Source: JAUIAI01 sp041396685 (GTDB lineage Bacteria; Pseudomonadota; Gammaproteobacteria; Burkholderiales; Burkholderiaceae_E). From it: DNA of 64,000 bases. Location of the stretch: assembly GCA_041396685.1 (NCBI GenBank), contig JAWKYD010000018.1, positions 62,001 to 126,000 on the forward strand. The letters are read 5' to 3'. The notes under the pieces are model-generated. The model did not search any database. It worked only from the letters and a program-made list of their open reading frames with translations, and was not told the origin of the DNA. This document shows, piece after piece, positions 51,541-59,819 of this stretch; position 1 is the first letter of the stretch; each line of letters starts with the position of its first letter. Position numbers and translations under genes: made by a program.

Positions 51541-52593
51541 TCAGTCGCCGTGCCAGGTCACGGCCTCGCCCCGAACCCTGTCCTGACCCTCGGGCCCGGT
51601 GGCGTTCAGTCGCCATGTCAGCGACACTCCCCCGGCCTGTTCGTCGCGACCGGCGAGACGGGCATGCAGGTGGAGGATTTCGTCGGGAAACACCGGCCGC
51701 ACGAAGTCGCCGCGCAGCGCGCGCAACCGCGCCAGACCGGCGGCATCGACCAGCCCGGCGGCCAGATGCCCCATGGGAATCATCGCCTGACCGATGACCG
51801 ACGGAAAGCCCGCGGCGCGGGCGAACGGCTCGTCGACGTGAATCGGGTTCAGGTCATAGCTCGCCACCATGTACCAGGCGATGTCCACACGGGTGGGACT
51901 GAAGCTGCGCGGCCGCAAGGTGTGATTGTCCGCAAGCGCGCGAGCCTGCGCCGCCGACGCGATGACCGGATCTCGCACCCCTTCCGAGGCGTTGGGCGAA
52001 TCCGGCGCGTCGCCGTCTGCCAGTGCTGCCGAAGACGGCGCGAGAATCGGCCCTGATGCCGCCCCTGATGCCGCCCCGGAAGCTGTCCCGGCCGACGACC
52101 CCGGCGACGTCTCGGCTGACGCCGTGGACGACGGGCCCGGCCCGTCATCGCGACGACCCAGCCGCTCGGCCACGCGGTTGCGCACCACGGCCACCAGCTC
52201 GTCGTCGCGGGTGAAGCGGGTCTCGAGCGTCAGAAAGACGATGTCCCCCGAGCGCCCGCTCTTGCGGGTCACTTCGGTGAGCGTGGTCTGACCCGTGAGC
52301 CGGTCACCGACACACGGCATGGCGTGATACTCGTAGTCCTGCCCGGCGTGCAAGGCGCGCCGGCGTGAGATGCCCAGAGAATCGACCGGGTTCACGCCGA
52401 TGATCAGGGTCTGGATGCTGCTGTTCAAAAACGTGGGCGGCGCCGGAATGCGGGCGTAGCCCGCCGCGCGCGCAGCGGCCGCATCGCGGTAGATCGGATT
52501 CGGATCGTGCAGGGCCTGGCAGATCTCCTGCACCTTCGCCTGGTCGACGACGAAGGTGAAGGGCTGGAAGCGGCGGCCCGTTTCATAGCTCAT
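51541..52593 (-). CDS. double-hotdog MaoC-like dehydratase with low-complexity linker
   Basis: 350-aa protein with two hotdog modules: an N-terminal FAS1-DH-like one (FTFVVDQAKVQEICQALHD, IPAPPTFLNSSIQ, then YEYHAMPCVGDRLTGQT) and a C-terminal MaoC module with DLNPIHVDEPFARAAGFPSVIGQ, the hydratase motif carrying the catalytic Asp-x5-His. A Ser/Ala/Gly-rich linker of about 60 residues (ASGAASGAASG and surroundings) joins them. It would hydrate an enoyl-CoA. The ATG overlaps the MarR stop (ATGA). It belongs to the divergent CoA-pathway cluster with PaaK-like and oxygenase genes. Confidence 0.88.
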   Translation of the reverse strand: MSYETGRRFQPFTFVVDQAKVQEICQALHDPNPIYRDAAAARAAGYARIPAPPTFLNSSIQTLIIGVNPVDSLGISRRRALHAGQDYEYHAMPCVGDRLTGQTTLTEVTRKSGRSGDIVFLTLETRFTRDDELVAVVRNRVAERLGRRDDGPGPSSTASAETSPGSSAGTASGAASGAASGPILAPSSAALADGDAPDSPNASEGVRDPVIASAAQARALADNHTLRPRSFSPTRVDIAWYMVASYDLNPIHVDEPFARAAGFPSVIGQAMIPMGHLAAGLVDAAGLARLRALRGDFVRPVFPDEILHLHARLAGRDEQAGGVSLTWRLNATGPEGQDRVRGEAVTWHGD

Positions 52594-53060
52594 GACATGG
52601 CGTCCGTGTCTTCTGTGAGCAGCGTCTGCATGACATCACGCAGGCTCTGCATACGCTCCACACCGACGCGCCGCGCCCAGCGTCGCTCGAGCGCGCGGCT
52701 GATGCTCACCGCCTGGTCGTAGACGCGCTGACCGTACTCGGTCAGCCGCACGCGCTTGGCCCGACCGTCATCGGGATCGGGCAGCACCTCGAGCAGCCCG
52801 AGCGCGCACAGATCATTGACCAGATACGTCATGTACTGCTTGGTGGTGCCGGCGGCCGCAGCCAGCGACGTCAGACGCATGCCCTCCGGCCGGATGTGCC
52901 GCAGCACGTGGCTGTGCGCATCGCGGATCTCGGAAAACCCCGCTTCGCGAAGGCCATCGTAGACCTCTCGCTGCAGCGTGCGATAGAGCCCGAAGAGCAG
53001 ATGACCGAGCGTGGGTTGCCGCGCAGCACGGCTGTTGACGAGCGCGATCGCAGTAGCCAT
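52590..53060 (-). CDS. MarR-family transcriptional regulator
   Basis: 156-aa MarR protein. The winged helix is visible in LTSLAAAAGTTKQYMTYLVND (recognition helix) and the wing LEVLPDPDDGRAKRVRLTEYG. The coupled maoC gene overlaps its stop. It is divergent from the small ORF/CoA-ligase operon, with a 71-bp gap that includes an AT-rich stretch (GATTAGTCCAATCATTTTAC) suited to a MarR operator. It likely represses the cluster until a ligand, perhaps the CoA thioester, binds. AAGGAA lies immediately before the ATG at 53060, closer than ideal. Confidence 0.9.
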   Translation of the reverse strand: MATAIALVNSRAARQPTLGHLLFGLYRTLQREVYDGLREAGFSEIRDAHSHVLRHIRPEGMRLTSLAAAAGTTKQYMTYLVNDLCALGLLEVLPDPDDGRAKRVRLTEYGQRVYDQAVSISRALERRWARRVGVERMQSLRDVMQTLLTEDTDAMS

Positions 53061-53131
53061 TTCCTTGACAGTGTGAAAGGTGGTCCGTAGATTAGTCCAA
53101 TCATTTTACCAAATTTCAGGCGCAACTCACG

Positions 53132-53335
53132 ATGGTCACGGCGGGATCTTCAGGTGTCAGCCTGCGCGAAGCGTTAGCCGCTATCGCGTCGCAAATCGAT
53201 GCGCTGCTCGCGTCGTCGGACCCGTTCGCGCGGGCGATGGCGGAAGACCTCCGGCGCATGCGCGTCATCGCGAGCTCGAAGCTGCGACAGCTGGAGACCG
53301 ACGTCGATCCGGCACCCCGGGAGGTGCGGTCGTGA
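53132..53335 (+). CDS. 67-aa ORF coupled to the CoA ligase gene
   Basis: Small ORF (REALAAIASQIDALLASSDPF helix, then AEDLRRMRVIASSKLRQLE) opening the plus-strand operon. Its TGA overlaps the GTG of the CoA-ligase gene (GTGA), and the GGGAGG site for that gene lies within its last codons, so the two look translationally coupled. It is all-helical, likely soluble and has no domain I recognise; it may be a small accessory subunit. An overlapping longer frame (53080) is not favoured. Confidence 0.55.
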   Translation: MVTAGSSGVSLREALAAIASQIDALLASSDPFARAMAEDLRRMRVIASSKLRQLETDVDPAPREVRS

Positions 53336-54732
53336 ACGGCGCCGTCGACAGCGCCGCGCCCGCCCGCCACGACAGCGCCGCGTCCGTGCGCCAGGCCTGG
53401 GCGGCCGCCGAGTTCCTGTCGAGAGACGCACTCGAGGCGCTGATGCTGCAGCGCCTGCGCGAGCAGGTGCGGCGGCTGATCGACGGCAACCCCTTTCATC
53501 GCGACCGCTTCAGGGCCGCCGGCGTGAATGCCGACTCGTTGAAGTCGCTGGACGATCTGCGCCGCTTTCCGTTGATGGACAAGGCCGACGTGCTCGCGGA
53601 CAGCGCCGAGGCGCCGCCGTTCGGCCGCCGCCTGGGTGTCGAACCGGCGCGCATCCGCGAGATCCTGACCAGCGGTGGCACCGCCGGCAAGGCGCCCGAG
53701 GTGCACGCCTTCACACTCGACGACCTCGAGACCTGCATCGACCTTTACGCGCTCGACCAGTACTGGAAGGGCGCGCGCCCGGGCGATGTCGCGATGATGG
53801 TCAGCCAGATCGGCATGCTGGCCTCACCGCCGCTCAATGTGCGTGCCTGGGAGAGGCTCGGTATGCCGGTGCTGCGCGTGGGCCCGAACACCACCGAGGA
53901 GCGGATCGCCGCCTTCGCGCGGTTCAAGCCCGCGGTTCTCAAGTTGCCCTACGTCTACGCCAAGCGCTTCATGCACGCCTGCCGCGCCCAGAACGTGGAT
54001 CCGCGCCGAGACGTGCCAAACCTGAAGTTCGTGGTGACGTCCGGCGGTGCCTATCCGTTGGCCTTTGCCGAAGAGATCGAGTCCTTCTTCGGCGCCCCGC
54101 TGCACGAGGTCTACGGTTGCAGCCAGGCCGGCTCGGTCGTGGCCGGCACCTGCGAGGCCGGCGCCAGCGTCGGCGGGGAACGCGGGCTGATGCACACCTT
54201 CGATCACGAGTTCATCGTCGAGGTGCTCGACCGCGAGACCGGCCAGCCGGTGGCCGACGGTGACGAGGGCGAGCTGGTAATCACGCCCCTGCGGCGTGAG
54301 GCCTCGCCCGTGTTCCGCTACCGGATGAACGACCGCGTGCGATTTCGCCGCCACGGCATCTGCGGCTGCGGCCGCCCGTTCGCGGCCTTCGAGTGCGGCA
54401 CCGTCGCACGCTTCGACGACATGCTGCGCGTCAAGGGCGTGAACATGTGGATTCACGACCTCGACCACCTGATCCTGTCGCATCCGCGGGTGGACGAATT
54501 CAACGGCCACCTGGCGCTCGACGCCGACGGCCGCGAGCGCGCGACGATCCTCGTCGAACTGCATGGCGAACCCGCTGCCGATGCCTACCGCCAGATCGTC
54601 ACCGATCTCGCCGACCGCTTGCGCGACGCCTTCCGGGTGCGATTCGACATCGAAGTGGTGCCGCACGGCACCGTGCGCCGTTTCGAACTGAAGCAGCGCC
54701 GCTGGAGCGACATGCGCATGGATCCGTCCTGA
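53332..54732 (+). CDS. phenylacetate-CoA ligase-like (PaaK-like) adenylate-forming enzyme
   Basis: 466-aa enzyme of the PaaK branch of the adenylating superfamily. Nucleotide-binding loop LTSGGTAGKAPEVHAFT (a Ser/Gly/Thr-rich P-loop, somewhat altered from SSGTTG), a later AMP-contact region VYGCSQAGSVVAGTCEAG and the hinge region near RFDDMLRVKGVNMW are seen. It would make an acyl-CoA from a carboxylic acid, ATP and CoA. GTG at 53332 with GGGAGG 7 nt upstream is preferred to the long open frame from 53080. It is the activating step of the cluster. Confidence 0.88.
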   Translation: MNGAVDSAAPARHDSAASVRQAWAAAEFLSRDALEALMLQRLREQVRRLIDGNPFHRDRFRAAGVNADSLKSLDDLRRFPLMDKADVLADSAEAPPFGRRLGVEPARIREILTSGGTAGKAPEVHAFTLDDLETCIDLYALDQYWKGARPGDVAMMVSQIGMLASPPLNVRAWERLGMPVLRVGPNTTEERIAAFARFKPAVLKLPYVYAKRFMHACRAQNVDPRRDVPNLKFVVTSGGAYPLAFAEEIESFFGAPLHEVYGCSQAGSVVAGTCEAGASVGGERGLMHTFDHEFIVEVLDRETGQPVADGDEGELVITPLRREASPVFRYRMNDRVRFRRHGICGCGRPFAAFECGTVARFDDMLRVKGVNMWIHDLDHLILSHPRVDEFNGHLALDADGRERATILVELHGEPAADAYRQIVTDLADRLRDAFRVRFDIEVVPHGTVRRFELKQRRWSDMRMDPS

Positions 54733-54796
54733 TTTCCGGGCCGCCGGCAGCGCACCGGCGGTTCCACCTGGCAGTCCGTCCACCAAGGAGACGAGC

Positions 54797-55921
54797 ATGG
54801 TTTTCGAGACTCAACAGCCGACCGCCGACGCGTGGCAACGCCGCCGATCCACCGGGCCCGCCCGTGCGGGCAGACGTCGCATGGCCACCGGCCTGATCGC
54901 GGCAGCCCTGGTCGCAATCACCGGGGTCGCCAGCGCGGCCGATGATGATGCGTTTGCCGCCGCACTCTACGAGAAGGCCAAGGCCGCCGGCGAGGACAAG
55001 GTCGCCTACTACACCTCGATGGTCCCGGCGCAGTTCCGCAATGTTCAGGCCGCCTGGTCGGCACGCTATCCGGAGATCGCGATCGAGCACATCCGCGCCG
55101 ACCTCGGCCAGACGCTCGAACGGGTGCTGGCCGAGAATCGCGCCGGCCGCCATCTGGCCGACGTCATCTCCAACAACGAGGCGTCATTCGCCGTGATGCA
55201 GAAGAGCGATCTGCTCGCGAAGTTCGAATCGCCCACCCACGAGCGATGGCGCGAACCGCTGAAGTCGAACTTCAACGGCTATCAGTTCCCGTCGCGCGTG
55301 CTGCAGATCGGGCTGGCCATCAACACCAACAGCATCAAGGACGGCGAACGCCCCAAGACCTGGAAGGATCTGACGGCGCCGCGCTGGAAGAGCCGGATCG
55401 GCATCCCCGACCCACGGGTAGGCGGCGGCGCGCAGCTCTGGTTCATGACCTTCTGGGACCGGCCGGGCTATGGCGAGGAATATCTCAAGGCCATTGCCGC
55501 CAACGATCCGCTGGTCAAGCCGGGCATCGTGCAGATGCAGCAGGCGGCCGAACTCGGCGAGGTGGATATCGACGTGGTCGCCTACGACTACGTGACCTTG
55601 CCTGCGCGGGATGCGGGCAAGCCGCTCGACTTCGTGCTGCCCACCGACGGCACCATCCTCATGCCGACCTTCGACTCGGTCGCCGCCAACGCCCCGCATC
55701 CGAATGCCGCACGGCTGTTCGTGCACTTCCTGATGAGCAAGCCGGCCCAGGAGGCAATGACCAAGGCCTATGTGTCGCCGGTGCTCCGTGATGTCGCGCC
55801 CAATCCGCGCGCACCCGACCCGAAGGACAGCGAGGTACTGGCGACCGGGCCCACGCCCGAACAGGTCGCCTCGCTGAAGGAGTACGTCGAGCGCATGAAC
55901 CGAGTGCTGAACCTGCGGTGA
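54797..55921 (+). CDS. ABC transporter substrate-binding protein (Fe3+/polyamine-type)
   Basis: 374-aa periplasmic protein. After a basic leader with Arg-Arg runs (RRRMATGL), the hydrophobic signal is LIAAALVAITGVASA, so Sec or Tat export is possible. The fold is that of AfuA/FbpA-type binding proteins (VAYYTSMVPAQFRNVQAAWS, DVISNNEASFAVMQKSDLL). AAGGAG precedes the ATG. In this operon it more probably binds an organic acid than iron. Its TGA overlaps the permease GTG. Confidence 0.85.
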   Translation: MVFETQQPTADAWQRRRSTGPARAGRRRMATGLIAAALVAITGVASAADDDAFAAALYEKAKAAGEDKVAYYTSMVPAQFRNVQAAWSARYPEIAIEHIRADLGQTLERVLAENRAGRHLADVISNNEASFAVMQKSDLLAKFESPTHERWREPLKSNFNGYQFPSRVLQIGLAINTNSIKDGERPKTWKDLTAPRWKSRIGIPDPRVGGGAQLWFMTFWDRPGYGEEYLKAIAANDPLVKPGIVQMQQAAELGEVDIDVVAYDYVTLPARDAGKPLDFVLPTDGTILMPTFDSVAANAPHPNAARLFVHFLMSKPAQEAMTKAYVSPVLRDVAPNPRAPDPKDSEVLATGPTPEQVASLKEYVERMNRVLNLR

Positions 55922-57714
55922 GTGCCTCGGCGCGATCTCCGGCCCGGCACGCCGGCCCGACGTCGGGCGGCGCGCCGCGCTGGCGTGTTCCCGCCCTGCT
56001 GACCCGGGTGCTGGGCGATGCCCGGGTCGCCCCGCGCGAGCGTTGGCTGTGGCTGGGCGCCGTGCTGGGCACGACGCTGCTCATCGTCTATCCGCTGGGC
56101 ATGTTCCTGATCGGCGGGTTTCGTTCGGCACCGTGGGGCGACGCGGGCGCGCACTGGACCCTGGACGGCTTCCGGCAGGCCTATGGCGATTCGCATACCT
56201 GGCGCCTGGCGCTGAACACGCTGTGGATCGGCCTGATGACCGTGACCGGCGTGATGGCCGTGGCGGTGTCGTTTGCCTGGTTGCTGACCCGCACCGACAT
56301 CCCGGCCAAGCGCCTGCTGCTGTTCGTGGCCACGGCGCCCTACTTCATCCCGGCGCTGGTCTGCGGCTTTTCCTGGTCGGTGCTGGGCAACCCGCGCAAC
56401 GGCCTGCTCAACCGCTGGGCCTCGTGGCTCTGGGGCGAGAACATCCGGCCGTTCAATCTCTACACCCACGAGGGCATCGCCTTCGTGATGATCACCTACA
56501 TCGCGCCGATCGCCTTCCTGCTCATCTATCCGCTGTTTCGCAGCGTGGACAGCTCGATGGAGGAGAGCTCGTACGCGTCCGGCGGATCGGTCTTCAGAAC
56601 GCTGCGGCGCATCACGCTGCCGGTGCTCGCGCCCGGCCTGCTCGGCGTGGGCCTGCTGATGGGTATCAAGGCGCTGGAGACCTTCGAGATTCCGTTCATG
56701 CTGGGCCAGCCCTCGCGCATCAATGTGTTCACCACCGAGATCTACGCGGTACTGACCTTCATTCCGCCGGCCGACTATGCGCGCGCCACCGCGCTGGCCC
56801 TGCTGCTCGTGGTGGTCACCGCGGGCGTGGCGCTACCCCTGCAGCGCTACGTCAGCGCGCGCCAGAAGGCCTTCGTGACGGTGCGCGGCAAGGGCCATGT
56901 CGCCAAACCGACCCGCCTGGGCGGCTGGCGCATGCCCGTGTTGCTGCTCTGCCTGGCCTACGGCTTCGTCACCCTGCTGCTGCCGCTCTACCCCATCCTG
57001 ATCGCGGCGTTCAGCAAGGTCTTCGGCGTGTTCGAGGTCGACAACTTCACGCTGGAGCACTTCGCGCACGTGTTCGAAACCCCGTTGCTGCAGCGTGGCA
57101 TCGTCAACTCGCTGCTGCTGGCCGCCGGCGGTGCCACCTTCGGGTGCATCTGGGCGCTGGGCATCGCCTACACCGTGCATCGCACGCGCCTGCGCGGCCG
57201 GCATCTGCTCGACTTCGCCTGCTATCTGCCGGTCAGCATTCCCGGGCTGGTGCTGGGCCTCGCCCTGCTCTGGGGCTATCTGGCCACCCCGGGCCTGTCC
57301 GCCCTCTACGGCACGCACTGGATCCTGCTGATCGCCTACATGACCGTGGCCCTGCCGTTCGCGCTGCGCGGCATCAGCGCCGCGCTGCTGCAGATCGATC
57401 CCGAACTCGAAGAGGCGGCCCGGATGAGCGGCTCGGGATCGGCGCAGGTCTGGCGGCGGGTACTGATCCCGCTGCTGCGACCGGGGCTGATGGGCGCATG
57501 GACCCTGCTGTTCATCATGATCGTGCGCGAGGTGGGCGCCTCGGTGCTGCTCTACAACTCCGACACCGTGGTGCTCTCGGTGCTCGTGCTCGATCACTGG
57601 AATTCCGGATTTCTCGGCCCCGTCGCTGCGATGAGCTGCGTGATGATCGCCATCATCGTCGCCGCCTTCGCCCTGATGCGGCTGCTCGGCGGTCGGTTCG
57701 ACGCCGTCTCGTGA
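55918..57714 (+). CDS. ABC transporter permease, two fused permease domains (FbpB-like)
   Basis: 598-aa permease with two binding-protein-dependent permease domains in one chain, each with about six helices. EAA loops are seen in the first half (EESSYASGGSVFRTLRRITLP) and in the second (LEEAARMSGSGSAQVWRRVLI). FbpB-type transporters use such single fused permeases. The GTG start overlaps the binding-protein stop (GTGA). The substrate is not known. Confidence 0.9.
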   Translation: MSASARSPARHAGPTSGGAPRWRVPALLTRVLGDARVAPRERWLWLGAVLGTTLLIVYPLGMFLIGGFRSAPWGDAGAHWTLDGFRQAYGDSHTWRLALNTLWIGLMTVTGVMAVAVSFAWLLTRTDIPAKRLLLFVATAPYFIPALVCGFSWSVLGNPRNGLLNRWASWLWGENIRPFNLYTHEGIAFVMITYIAPIAFLLIYPLFRSVDSSMEESSYASGGSVFRTLRRITLPVLAPGLLGVGLLMGIKALETFEIPFMLGQPSRINVFTTEIYAVLTFIPPADYARATALALLLVVVTAGVALPLQRYVSARQKAFVTVRGKGHVAKPTRLGGWRMPVLLLCLAYGFVTLLLPLYPILIAAFSKVFGVFEVDNFTLEHFAHVFETPLLQRGIVNSLLLAAGGATFGCIWALGIAYTVHRTRLRGRHLLDFACYLPVSIPGLVLGLALLWGYLATPGLSALYGTHWILLIAYMTVALPFALRGISAALLQIDPELEEAARMSGSGSAQVWRRVLIPLLRPGLMGAWTLLFIMIVREVGASVLLYNSDTVVLSVLVLDHWNSGFLGPVAAMSCVMIAIIVAAFALMRLLGGRFDAVS

Positions 57715-57744
57715 CGGGCGCGGGCGGACCCTTCGGAGGCACCG

Positions 57745-58938
57745 ATGCTGACGATTCGCAACATGCACAAGCGCTTCGGGCGCAACCCCGTGCTCAGGAA
57801 CATGAACCTCGAGCTCGCCGACGGCGAGTTCGTCACCCTGCTGGGGCCGAGCGGCTGCGGCAAGACCACCTTGCTTCGGATCATCGCCGGCCTGGAGGTG
57901 CCCGACGAAGGCGAGGTCTGGCTCGACGACCAGCTGCTGGTGGGGCCGGACGTGTTCATGACGCCCCAGGATCGCAACTTCGGCATGGTGTTCCAGTCGT
58001 ATGCGCTGTGGCCGCACATGACCATTCGCGAGAACCTTGCCTACCCGCTCGAGGCACGACGTCATCCGGCCGGCGAGATCGACGAGCGCATCGACGGCAT
58101 GCTGACCTCGCTGGGACTGGACGGACTGGGCGGGCGCCGGCCGGCCGAACTCAGCGGCGGCCAGCAACAACGTGTGGCGCTCGGACGCGCGCTGATCGCG
58201 CGACCGCGCCTGCTGCTGCTGGACGAACCGCTGAGCAACGTCGACGCCAAGGTCCGTCAGGACATGCGCACGACGATTCGCCGCGTGCAGCAGCGCCTGG
58301 GCCTGACCGCCGTGTACGTCACCCACGACCAGTCGGAAGCGCTGAGCCTGTCCGACCGCATCGTGGTCATCAACCGCGGCGCCATCGAACAGCGTGGCAC
58401 ACCGACCCAGATCTACCACCGGCCAGCCTCGCGCTTCGTGGCCGACTTCATGGGCAACAACATCCTCGCCGCCACCGTGCAACGACGTGATGCCGCTGGC
58501 ATCGAGGCCATGGTGAACGCGCTCGGCCAGACAGTGACCCTGGCGCCGCACGAGGGCACGCACGATGGCCTCGCGCGCGGCGACGACATCCAGCTCAGCG
58601 TGCACCCCGAAGCCGTGCGAATCACGCCGGCCGATCAGGCCACTGCAGGCCATGTGGCGTCGACCGGCGGGCGCGGCGGCAGCGAGCCCACGCTCGCCGT
58701 GGCCAGCTTCCTCGGTGACCGCGTCGAGGTCGATGTCGATTGCGGCGACGGCACCACGCTGCGCGGCCGATTCGCGGCGGGACTGAACCCGCCCCCCGCG
58801 GGCAACCCCGTGACAGTCACCATCGATCCGGCCGACGTCGTGCTGCTGCCCCGTGCGACACCGGCCGCCCCCGCTGCCGCCGCCAACCCCGCGAACGCGA
58901 ATGCGCGTACCGCCCACCCGACCGAGACCCTGTCATGA
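57745..58938 (+). CDS. ABC transporter ATP-binding protein (FbpC/PotA-like)
   Basis: 397-aa ABC ATPase. Walker A GPSGCGKTT, Q-loop FQSYALWPHMT, signature LSGGQQQRVALGRALI, Walker B LLLLDEPLSNVDA and switch His VTHDQSEAL. A C-terminal TOBE-type regulatory domain follows from about residue 235, with a Pro/Ala-rich tail. It starts 30 bases after the permease gene and its stop overlaps the enoyl-CoA hydratase ATG (ATGA). Confidence 0.92.
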   Translation: MLTIRNMHKRFGRNPVLRNMNLELADGEFVTLLGPSGCGKTTLLRIIAGLEVPDEGEVWLDDQLLVGPDVFMTPQDRNFGMVFQSYALWPHMTIRENLAYPLEARRHPAGEIDERIDGMLTSLGLDGLGGRRPAELSGGQQQRVALGRALIARPRLLLLDEPLSNVDAKVRQDMRTTIRRVQQRLGLTAVYVTHDQSEALSLSDRIVVINRGAIEQRGTPTQIYHRPASRFVADFMGNNILAATVQRRDAAGIEAMVNALGQTVTLAPHEGTHDGLARGDDIQLSVHPEAVRITPADQATAGHVASTGGRGGSEPTLAVASFLGDRVEVDVDCGDGTTLRGRFAAGLNPPPAGNPVTVTIDPADVVLLPRATPAAPAAAANPANANARTAHPTETLS

Positions 58939-59747
58939 ACGACGACCGCTACGCCCGCTACCAACGGCTCCGCTTCGACCGCCCCTTCCCCGGCGTGCTG
59001 CGGGTCACCCTGGACTCGCCGCTGAAGATGAACGCGATGGATCCCACCATGCATCGCGAAATCTCCGAGGTCTGGGCCGACATCGAACGCGACGAGGAAA
59101 CGCGAGCCGTGCTGCTGACCTCGGCCGGCCGGCATTTCTCCGCCGGCGGCGACATGTCCGGCAACCCCGAGGAACGTGGCCGCTTCGACGTCCGGATGCA
59201 GGTCATGAAAGAGGCGCGCGCGCTGGTCTTCGGCATGCTGGACTGCAGCCGCCCCATCGTGTGCGCCGCGCGCGGCTGGTCGGTGGGCGCCGGCCTCGTG
59301 TGCCTGCTGCTGTCCGACATCTCCATCGTCGCGCGCGATGCGCGCATGTCAGACGGCCACGTCAAGATCGGCGTGGCCGCGGGCGACCACGCCGCCATCA
59401 TCTGGCCGCTGCTCTGCGGCATGGCCAGGGCCAAATACCACCTGCTGCTGGGCGAGCCCTTCGATGGCGAACAGGCCGAACGCATGGGCATGGTCTCGCT
59501 GGCGGTCGACGACGGCGAGCTCGATGCCCGGGCGCTCGCGCTCACCCAACGACTGGCCGATGGCGCGCCGTTCGCCATTCGCGCCACCAAGCGCGCGCTC
59601 AACAGCTGGCTGCGCCTGGCGGCGCCCACCTTCGAATCGTCACTGGCCATGGAGTTCCTGGGTTTCTTCGGCCCCGAAGCCGCCGAGGGCCGGGCCGCGT
59701 TCGTCGAGAAACGTCCGCCCGTCTTCGAGTCACGCGTGCCGTTCTGA
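58935..59747 (+). CDS. enoyl-CoA hydratase/isomerase-family protein
   Basis: 270-aa crotonase-fold enzyme. The first oxyanion-hole strand has GRHFSAGGDMSGNP, the second SVGAGLVCLLLSDISIVARD. The usual catalytic Glu of hydratases near KIGVAAGDHAA is not obvious: Gly/Asp occupy positions where Glu commonly stands, so the reaction may be other than hydration. ATG at 58935 overlaps the ATPase stop. It fits a ring-cleaving or beta-oxidation-type role after the ligase and oxygenase. Confidence 0.88.
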   Translation: MNDDRYARYQRLRFDRPFPGVLRVTLDSPLKMNAMDPTMHREISEVWADIERDEETRAVLLTSAGRHFSAGGDMSGNPEERGRFDVRMQVMKEARALVFGMLDCSRPIVCAARGWSVGAGLVCLLLSDISIVARDARMSDGHVKIGVAAGDHAAIIWPLLCGMARAKYHLLLGEPFDGEQAERMGMVSLAVDDGELDARALALTQRLADGAPFAIRATKRALNSWLRLAAPTFESSLAMEFLGFFGPEAAEGRAAFVEKRPPVFESRVPF

Positions 59748-59819
59748 GCCGCCGCACCGCACTTGCACTCGCCGACGCACTCACGTCGGCGGCCCCCACG
59801 ATCCCCACAGGAGTCGCCC

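Noticed and set aside
56043..58917. 815-aa plus-strand and 694-aa minus-strand ORFs across the ABC permease/ATPase
   Set aside because: Frame shadows of two well-defined ABC genes.
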